DNA of 46,692 nucleotides from an uncultured Flavobacteriaceae bacterium (GTDB taxonomy: Bacteria > Bacteroidota > Bacteroidia > Flavobacteriales > Flavobacteriaceae), in NCBI GenBank assembly GCA_938010765.1, contig CALLVX010000045.1:1-46692 (forward strand), written 5' to 3'. The translations under genes were made by a program, and so were the position numbers. A model generated the notes under the pieces. That model was not told the origin of the DNA. It was given only the letters and a program-made list of their open reading frames with translations, and did not search any database. Positions 28,714 through 37,800 of this stretch are shown here, in pieces; the stretch's first letter is position 1, and each line of letters opens with the position of its first letter.

Positions 28714-30792
28714 CTAAAGTTGGTACCCTAAACGAATTCCACCATAAAAGTTACGCGTCTCGCCGGGGTAAAAATACCGTGGTTCATTACCGCCAAATCC
28801 GCTCGTATTTATAAGTACCGATTGTGCATATACCACATCGAACAGATTGTTGATTCCGAAGTCTACGCCCAAGGCAAATTTTTCGGATAGTTTTTTATAA
28901 TACCCCATACGCATATTAAAAACATTGAAAGAATCACTTGAAAGACTGTTCGCATCGGTCAAAGGAATTGCCCCGACATGTTGATGGGTCGTATTCCAAT
29001 AAAAATCAGAGAACAGTTGCATCTGAACTCCGGAAAGTATGCGATGTTTAGGTACTCCTGTTAACGGATTTCCGGAGAAATCCTCCTCCCCGTCTACAAA
29101 ATCGATAAAGCTGTGGTCTGTTAATGTGTATTTGACAAATGGTGCCAACAAAATAACAGACCCAAGTTCTAGTTGGTATCGTACGGCCATTTCTAATCCG
29201 CGATGTCTTGTTTTGCCAGCATTTCTCCCCACAAATTGATCATCCCCGATCCGTTCTTCCACCAGTAGGTCCTGTATGTTCATTTGATACAATGATACAT
29301 CGATGGTAAATTGTTCATTGTCGAGTTTTACTTTTGTTCCAAGCTCATAGTTCATCCCGGTTTCCTGGGCAATATCGGGGTTCACTACCCCATCTGGTGT
29401 CAAAGACTGTTCAAGTGTAGGGTTTGAAAAGCCGCGACTAAGATTTGCGTATATTTCATGTTTTTTGACCAAATAACGGAGGTTCAAACTGGGGAGTACA
29501 ATGGCTTTAAAATTGCGCTCTGCACTTCGGTTTTCTACCCCTGTATTAAATAAATCCCGATAATCATACCGCGTTTTATTAAGGTTGACCCCTAACTGTG
29601 CCGAAAAACTATCGCTAAAAGGCACTAAGAAAGTCCCAAACACATTCAGTTGATTCCTAAATTCTTTATTGTCGGCAAATTTGGCGCCTTGTAGACTTCC
29701 GTTTCCGTCGTTGTCCTGATACAAATTCCTGAATTCGTCCCATACATATACATCGCGATAGAACTCTCCTCCAAAGGTATATTGCGCCTTTACTTCTGAA
29801 AAATCAAAATTTCCCAGGAAACGTGTTCGTATACCGTATCCGTTTGTAAATTCATCTAAAATCCCGAAAGGTCGTGCTTCGTAATGATCTAGATAGGTGT
29901 AAAAAATACTGGTTGAATTTTCTAATTTTTCATTGAAGGTATGCCGATGGTTGAGCCCAACGAGTGTGTATCTATTATCTTCAAAACCTTGGGATACCCG
30001 CCATGTAAAAGTTGCCTGGCTGGGGTCTTCCGCAAAGGCGGTAACTCCAAGGGAACTTGGTATTTGCGCAGTGTAATCAATGTGATTGAAAAGAAGGCTT
30101 AAACGATTCTTGTTAGTATAGTCATAGGCAAGGTTCAACAACAGCCCATCTCGCTTGAAATTACTGTTCTGGCGGTACCCATCGGTTTCGGTATGCCCGT
30201 ATTGCCATCCCAGACGCAATTTACCATCATTGTGATTAAAAGAAAGGTTGTTCTTTAACAAGCCGAAAGATCCTACCGTAAAATTGTTCGTAAAATTGGT
30301 AGATATGCCCAGTGCATCCTTGGGGTTCAGAATGATGGCCCCACCTAAATTTGTGCCAAACGCCGTTGCCTTAGGGCCTTTTACGACTTCGATTTGACTT
30401 AGGTTTTCAAGGTCGAATGCTTCAATGGTAGAAACGCCAGAACCATCGGTAACGGGAATATCGTTGTAGTATAGGCGAAGTTTGTCTGTTCCAAAAAGCG
30501 TGCGTGCGCCTACACCACGAATAGTGATGCGATTGGTGTTTAAAGCTCCAGAAAATACGAAAACACCTGGTATTTGGTTCATGGCCGGAACAAGAGAAAC
30601 GGGGCTGGCATTCTGAAACACTTTGGCCGAGATAACGTCTGAAGGGACGATTCCCGTGACGTTTTTTTTCTTAAGGGCATCCAGTAGAATAACCTCGTCG
30701 AGTTGGGTGATACTATCGGTTGTAATTTTGTCTTGTGCTATTAGATTGAGGGAACAGAAAAACAATAATAAGCTTAAAAAGAGGCCTTTCAT
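28714..30792 (-). CDS. TonB-dependent receptor, FecA-like
   Basis: This 692-aa outer-membrane receptor has a signal peptide (1-19, NLIAQ) directly followed by the plug (about 30-155, ITIRGVGARTLFGTDKLRLYYNDIPVTDG and EVVKGPKATAFGTNLGGAIIL), without the carboxypeptidase-like domain of the other two receptors. The barrel ends YFYPGETRNFYGGIRLGYQL. Size and layout are those of siderophore, iron-citrate or heme/vitamin receptors. The cargo is unknown, as no biosynthesis or regulator gene lies beside it. It is convergent with the DUF1272 gene (25 bp) and divergent from the exonuclease III gene. Confidence 0.93.
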   Translation of the reverse strand: MKGLFLSLLLFFCSLNLIAQDKITTDSITQLDEVILLDALKKKNVTGIVPSDVISAKVFQNASPVSLVPAMNQIPGVFVFSGALNTNRITIRGVGARTLFGTDKLRLYYNDIPVTDGSGVSTIEAFDLENLSQIEVVKGPKATAFGTNLGGAIILNPKDALGISTNFTNNFTVGSFGLLKNNLSFNHNDGKLRLGWQYGHTETDGYRQNSNFKRDGLLLNLAYDYTNKNRLSLLFNHIDYTAQIPSSLGVTAFAEDPSQATFTWRVSQGFEDNRYTLVGLNHRHTFNEKLENSTSIFYTYLDHYEARPFGILDEFTNGYGIRTRFLGNFDFSEVKAQYTFGGEFYRDVYVWDEFRNLYQDNDGNGSLQGAKFADNKEFRNQLNVFGTFLVPFSDSFSAQLGVNLNKTRYDYRDLFNTGVENRSAERNFKAIVLPSLNLRYLVKKHEIYANLSRGFSNPTLEQSLTPDGVVNPDIAQETGMNYELGTKVKLDNEQFTIDVSLYQMNIQDLLVEERIGDDQFVGRNAGKTRHRGLEMAVRYQLELGSVILLAPFVKYTLTDHSFIDFVDGEEDFSGNPLTGVPKHRILSGVQMQLFSDFYWNTTHQHVGAIPLTDANSLSSDSFNVFNMRMGYYKKLSEKFALGVDFGINNLFDVVYAQSVLINTSGFGGNEPRYFYPGETRNFYGGIRLGYQL

Positions 30793-30926
30793 TCATTTTT
30801 TTTAGGGACTAAAAATAAGATTTAAAATCGGAATCCGGCAGATTCTTTTTATCTAGATGATCAATGTTGCACTAGGGTATTTATAGATGCCATTTATATA
30901 GGGCAAGTACTTTCTACATCGTCGAG

Positions 30927-30947
30927 TTTTGGCTATTTTAGCCAAAA
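30927..30947. repeat. perfect 9-3-9 inverted repeat just before xth
   Basis: TTTTGGCTA, TTT, TAGCCAAAA form a perfect hairpin 12 bp before the exonuclease III start codon, in the region between divergent genes. It could be an operator or an mRNA hairpin that limits ribosome access. It lacks a following T-run, so a terminator is unlikely. Confidence 0.6.
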
Positions 30948-30958
30948 AGTAAAGGACA

Positions 30959-31723
30959 ATGAAAATAGTGTCATATAACGTGAACGGAATTCGTGCTGCA
31001 TTAAAAAAAGGCTTTATCGAATGGTTGCAATCTGTGGATCCAGATGTAATTTGTTTACAGGAAATAAAAGCGCAAGAAGATCAACTGGACCTGGCTGTTT
31101 TTGAGGAGGCCGGTTATGCTTTTAATTACTGGTATAGTGCTCAAAAGAAAGGGTATAGTGGTGTTGCAATTCTGTCAAAAACCAAACCTGATCATATCGA
31201 ATTCGGAACCGGCATTGAGACCATGGATTTTGAAGGAAGAAACCTGCGCGCAGATTTTGGAGACATTTCGATCATGAGTATGTATTTACCATCGGGCACC
31301 AATATGGCGCGATTGGATTTTAAGTTAAATTACATGGCTGAAATTCAAGGCTATTTCAATGATTTAAGAAAAGAAAAACCAAACCTTGTGGTGTTGGGTG
31401 ATTACAATATATGCCATGAAGCTATTGACATTCATGACCCGGTTCGAAACAAAAATGTTTCGGGTTTTTTACCTGTAGAGCGCGAATGGATCGGCAATTT
31501 GATGAAAAGTGGATTTATCGACAGCTTTCGGCACTTTAATAAAGAACCCGACAACTATACTTGGTGGAGCTATCGTGCAAACTCAAGGAACAACAATAAA
31601 GGATGGCGCCTTGATTATGCGATGGTAAGCGAACCTTTGAGAGAACGATTGAAACGATCCGTGATTTTATCGGAAGCCAAACACAGTGACCATTGCCCTA
31701 TCCTGGTAGAGATTACTTCCTAA
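30959..31723 (+). CDS. xth: exodeoxyribonuclease III (AP endonuclease)
   Basis: This 254-aa cytoplasmic enzyme of base-excision repair cleaves DNA at abasic sites and removes 3' blocks. EEP-family catalytic residues are all visible: Asn7 (YNVNGIR), Glu35 (CLQEIKA), Asp148 and Asn150 (LGDYNICH), and Asp244 and His245 (HSDHCP). Unlike the EEP enzyme at 9324 it has no signal peptide and matches XthA over its whole length. A perfect hairpin lies in its leader, and a bidirectional terminator follows its stop codon. Confidence 0.96.
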   Translation: MKIVSYNVNGIRAALKKGFIEWLQSVDPDVICLQEIKAQEDQLDLAVFEEAGYAFNYWYSAQKKGYSGVAILSKTKPDHIEFGTGIETMDFEGRNLRADFGDISIMSMYLPSGTNMARLDFKLNYMAEIQGYFNDLRKEKPNLVVLGDYNICHEAIDIHDPVRNKNVSGFLPVEREWIGNLMKSGFIDSFRHFNKEPDNYTWWSYRANSRNNNKGWRLDYAMVSEPLRERLKRSVILSEAKHSDHCPILVEITS

Positions 31724-31750
31724 TGATCGAGATTGCGATCATTATAAAAT

Positions 31751-31785
31751 AAAAAATGCCGCATCTAGATACGGCATTTTTTATT
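31751..31785. terminator. bidirectional terminator between convergent genes
   Basis: An 11-bp stem (AAAAAATGCCG, 31751-31761; CGGCATTTTTT, 31772-31782) carries A and T tracts on both sides. It serves xth on the plus strand and the giant T9SS gene on the minus strand. Confidence 0.9.
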
Positions 31786-31804
31786 TTATAAATTGTATTG
31801 AATG

Positions 31805-34800
31805 TTATCTATATATAGAGAAATGGCCCATAAATTCCCGATCATCTCGCTCACCGTTTAGTTTAATGATGTACCAGTAATCTCCTGCAGGGAGTTGCTC
31901 TCCTGAGTAGGTGCCATCCCACTCACCTTCACGAACGAATTTTTTGAGGGTTCTTCCGTATCTATCGAATAGTTGTACGGTCAAGTTCTGGTATCCTGAG
32001 GCATTTTTAATGACCCAGATATCATTATCCCCATCGTTGTTAGGTGTAAAGAAATTCGGTATTTCGATATCAATGAACTCCATAGTAACCTGAATGGCAT
32101 CTTCACAACCTTTACCATCTACCACACGAACCGTGTAGGTACCATCACGAATAATATAGTACGAACCAGAACTTTGGGGCATCCCTTCAAAATAATAGGT
32201 ATAACTACCATCACCTCCGGTTGCTTCTACTAAAATTTCATTAATACTTCCCGCTTGTTGCGTTAGCGTAAGGGTTTGTGGAGCCTCGATTTCTAGATCG
32301 TCGATTATTTCAATACAACCACCTTGGTGTACAATACTTATGGTATGCATACCCGGACTTAAATCCTCAAATACACCACTGTCTTGGGTAGTATCACTCA
32401 AGGCAGGCATATTTGGATCTGCAGCATCTAGTACGTAGTAATAGTTTTCTACCGCAGTATCTACCAAAGCGATGGTGGTTATGCTATACGGTTGTCCGTC
32501 TCTACATTCGTATTCAGTTTCGTGAGTGGCCGTTAAATCAACGCCTACTTGTACTTCTTGTAGAACCGGAATGTTACAACCATTGGCATCACGTATGTAA
32601 ATTTCGTAAAAGGCGCCATCTAGATTATCTATAACAAGCCTGGTGCTTGCAAGTGTGGTATAGGATCCGTTTGGATCACCAACACTGTAGGCATAAGGAA
32701 CGGTACCTCCCGAGATTTCGAGTTCTATGATTCCGTTATCATCGGTAGAACATTCTTCATCTTCTACTCTGGTAACGGAAGCTTCCAACTCGGCGGTAGG
32801 GGTGCTTATCTGAATTCCGCCAAGTATTACTTCGCAGCCATTCTGATCCTGTACGATTATGGTATAATCCCCACCAGGTAGGTTTTCGAATACATTGCTA
32901 TCTACAGACTTTTGAGGTGCTGAAGAAATTGTATAGCTGTATGGTGCTTCCCCACCAGTAACGTTTACTTCAATACTGCCATCATCTTCCCCGAAACAGG
33001 TTACATTGGTAACAGGTCCCCTTGTAGCTTCTAATAATGGCGGTTCGCTTATTGTAATCACCTCTGAATAAATGGTACAATCGGCTGCAATGGTGCTACT
33101 TACTAAAATTCGATAGCTTCCTTGTCCGAGATTTTCAAAAATACCCGAGTCTTGGGCAGTACCTTGTAGTGTACCATTTAATTCTAATTGATATTGATAA
33201 CCACCAACACCTTTGGTAGCAGTTGCAACAAGAACGGCATCCATTTCACTGAAACAGTTGATCATCGTATTCGAGTCGTCTACGGTAACCTCTACAGGCG
33301 CTACCAAATTGATAGTACGAGTCACCGAAATTGGTGACTCACAAAGTCGAGCAGGATTGGCATCTCTTGCCAAGAACGTATAGGTACCCGGAGCAAGATT
33401 GGGATATACTGGGTTGGTCTGCCAAGCGCTTGCGGTTGGTGATGTCATGCTGTATTCATAGGTTCCGGATCCTCCACCGGCGGCTAGTAGTGTTATTTCG
33501 CCACTATTTGGCGCGCAGGTTGGCTCAGCACTTATGAACGCATCAATGGTTACCTCGGTCGGGTCTGTTAGGCTAATAGCTATGGTACTATCGCACCCTC
33601 TACCGTCAGAAACCGTTACCTCATAATTACCTTGTGGCAAGTTATTGAACAGGTTTCCATTTTGAGGTACACCCGATACACGGGATCCATCGGCATTAAT
33701 TGTAGTAAGAACAAACGCGTAGTTCGAAGGGCCATTGGCTCTCGATGCGATTACACTAATACTCCCATCGAATGCTTCCGGACAATTAGGGTCACTGACT
33801 ACATCCTGAACAAGGGTAATAACATCTATTTGCGGTATGGTAACCACCTTTGTGACATTGTTACAACCTTGCGCATCGCGTAGGGTAAGTTCATAGTTGA
33901 TTCCAGAAGTCAGACCACTGAATACATTGTTGGCATCAAAATTCTGGATTGGTGTTCCTGGATTTGCAGGGTCTACCAATTGAAATTCATACGTACCCCA
34001 TCCACCTTCGGGAGTTGCCGTAACCTGAGCATCGTCTCCAGGAAGACAGCTTAGGTCTTGGGTAGGATTCCAGTTAAAATCCAACGTAAACGCCGGCGAT
34101 TGTATCGAGATGCGTTCCGTTTCTTCAGTACAACCAGTAGCATTGTCAGTAACCAGTACATAAAAGGTACCAGCCGGTAATGTGTTTATCGGAATCGCTG
34201 CTGTGCCAACGCCAGGGGTCGAAGTAATGTAGGCTGCACTCGTAGTAGCATTGATTACTTCGTATGTAAATCCGCTAGCCGAACCGGTTACCTCGAAGGT
34301 TAGTTCTCCGTTCGATTCTCCAAAGCATGTAATATCGTCTACTTTGGTAGCAGTTGCTTCTAATGTATCAAAAGGTGCGATTGTATAAGTAACTTGCGCG
34401 GTACAACCGGTTCCCGTATCGGTAAGCTCATACACATAGGTGCCAGGATTCCCTGCTGGGATGGTAATAGCACCGGTTCCCGAGCCATTGATCAAATTCC
34501 CTGAAGGAAGTTCTGTGGTCACATAGTTTCCGGGTGGCATACCATCGGCCCCATTGACCTCAATTATCGCATCGTCAACGCAGGTCATTGCTTGTGTTTC
34601 GGTTATGGCAGCAGTAACTTTTGTAGCTGCTGGAATGTTCACCGTGATTTGGTCGGTACAGTTGTTTGCATCCACAACATCAATGGTAATAGTTTGCACT
34701 ACATCGGTGAAAGGAGTGTCAAAAGTAGCGGAACTACTAAAACTACTGCCGTTAAAACTATATAGATGAGGGGCAGTTCCCGTTACATCGCCGGCACCAT

Positions 34801-37800
34801 CTAAAATAGAAGTCGAAATAGTCGCCATACCATAGGTATTATCGGAATTACATGTAAAATCAGGTATGGGTTGTGTTGACAGGGTTAATACCTTTGGTTG
34901 CGTAATGATCTGTGTTGGTAATGTCTGGATACAATTCTTGGAGGAGCGCACGGTAATTATATGCGGACCGGCCGCCAAGTTGTCGAAAACATTTGAGGCT
35001 TGGTATGGGTTGCCGTCTATACTGTAGGTATAGGTAACATCTAGGTTATCGACAGATGGTGTTTGTTCTACAATGATTTGTCCGTCATTTGCAGTATTGC
35101 AGCTTATATGACGTATCGGTGTCTGTACCTGAAAATCTGGTGCCACAGGAGCATCCAACGTAGCTGATACATTTTGTACCGGGCAACCAGATTGATTGTC
35201 TGTTACTGTAAAGTTATAAGTGGTCGAATGTGTAAGTCCGGTAAAAATACCAGTAGTGTTGGTTTCTGAGTTATCGGTGCGAACAAAGGTATAGTCAAGT
35301 GATCCTCCGTACACTTCAATGGTTACCTCACCGCTGTTGGCAGGACTACATTGCTCTACTTGGGTAATATTGGCCTTACTCACCATTTGTGGGTAAATAA
35401 AAATACTCTCGGTGGCCGTACAACCGTTTTCATCACGAACTACCAGTGTGTGGGTTCCCGGTCCTAGGTTTTTTGTGGCCGAGGTGGTCAACTCACCATC
35501 CCATATATAAACATTGGCTCCTTCACCATCTACAATGGTTGCTACTACATTATAAATCTCATTGGTAGAGGTACACCTGTTGGTAACATCGATTGCTGTA
35601 ATTTGTGGTTCTGGATCCCTAGTAATGGTAATGGTTGAACTCAAGGGCTTAATACAACCACCCCCATCTCGTACATACACCTGATAAACATTGTTATAAC
35701 CATCATAGGCGGTCGGGGTAATTTCCTTTGTAGCTTCCGATTGCCATGCCGATGCTGGTAAGGCATAGGGATCTAGGACATCACCGTCCACCACAAAAGC
35801 ATATTCATACGGATGCCAGTTTTGATACAGTTTGTTTCTTCCATTGTAATTAGTCTCATTGTTCCATCCACCCGTTGCTGTAACGGCTATTTGCGCACCA
35901 ATATTACAGGTTGCCGCGATATTTTGATCTAGTTTCAGCACCAATTTTGCAGGAGTGTATATCGGGAAACGGTTCCCTGAAGTACATCCTGATTCGGAGG
36001 TAACTTCAACAACATACCATGCTCCTCTTAAACCTGTAACTACAGGAATATTGAAATCGCCTCCAGCGCCTCCATCTGTAGCTGTTCCGCTTTGGATAAA
36101 TCCTGTATGGGTTGGATTGTGGGCATTGTAAATTCTCCAACTTACTGTTTGAGTGCCATCGCCATCATTATCGCCAGCTCCTGTTATAGTAAATTGAACT
36201 TCTCCGTCATTATTTTCACGACAAACCCTTCCTTGATAGGTTGAAATGACATCAAAGTTGGAATCATCTGAAGGTGCTGCGACCTGTCCAAGCCCCCTCC
36301 AACGTTGGCATCCTGTATTGGTATCTCGAATGACAATACCATAGCTGACTCCAAATAGCAGCCCGCTTACTCTCAAATCCCGTTCAATACCATTTGTGTC
36401 TGCATCTTCACCAAAGGCTTCGTTGTCTGCACTGCTTTCAAAATCCAACCATGCCGGTGGAACATCGGGATCATAGGGCCAAATTCGATATTCAAAAGGC
36501 CCCACCAATTCTTCTCCTGGAAGTGTGGAAGCGTCCCCTGGGTCGCCGCCTACTTCGATTTCGAAAGAGGCACCATTCGCACAGGTCTGATCCAAATCTG
36601 TCTGATCTTTTTGAAACCATGGCAATGGTGGCTGATCCACTTTGTAGAAGTCCGATTCATAGATACAACCGCGTTCATCTATAATACGAACAAAGAACCA
36701 CTGTGGCCAATACATTCGTTCATTCCAACCGGCCGGTCTTGTTGACATGTCTATATTTTGACGTCGTCTATAGACCCTTGACCATCCTGTGGCCAAATAG
36801 TCAGCCTCGCTTCGTACTCGTACGAGCTCAATGGTGATAAGACCACTGGCATTCTGTACATTGTTAATGTTTGTATTCCCCCACTGTGTACCTCCGGCTA
36901 CCGGATCACATGTGATATCTGTATGGGTTACGTCTGCGGAAATCGCATCTTCGGCACCTATGGTCACAGTTCTGTCTATCTGACATCCTAGCGCATCGGT
37001 GATTGAATAGTTATAGGTGGTTGCGTCTAAACCGGTATAGAGTGTTTTGGTGGTGAAGGTACTGCCTTCAAAACTATACAAGAATGGCGGTGTACCTCCT
37101 TGACCTACCAACTCTACAGAACCGGTGCCATCCACACCACATGCAGTGTTCGATACAGTTTCTGTAGAGGTTAGGGTAGGTGCGACGATTACTTCAACAG
37201 GGTCTGTCGTAAATACACAACCTTTATCGTCAGTCACTTCAAAAGTAAAGATGCCAGCTGTTGCCGTAGAATAAGGCATTGTGACAGGTGTTGGGTCACC
37301 ATTTACACGATAGGTGTAAGGTGCATAGCCCTCTTGTGGTGTCACCTGAATAATTGCATCTGGTGTAGCCCCGCAGCCCAAAGGTTTTGTGATTTGTGGG
37401 GTGGCGAACAATTGTCCAGAGATTTTAGTATCCGCCACAATGGTCTCACAACCATTATTTCCGATTACTTTAATGATGTAATCATCTGGCGGTAAATTGG
37501 TCAATGTAAACGTACCCCCGGTAATAGGCTGGGGAGTACCATTATTCACTGTGTAAAAATAAGGGGTAGCTCCATCGGTAACATCAATCTTTAGTTCTCC
37601 TTGAGCAGCAGTGCTATAGCAATAATTTGAACTGAGCGCGTCAACCACTGAAGTAGGTCCGCCTTGGTCTAAAAGGTCAAAAGTCTGCGAATTTACCGTA
37701 CACCCATTAATATCGGACACCACAATCGTATGCGTTCCTGGTTGTGTAAGTCCCGTAATCGTTTTGTTGCTTTGCACAGGGGTGGGAATCGCGTCGGGTT

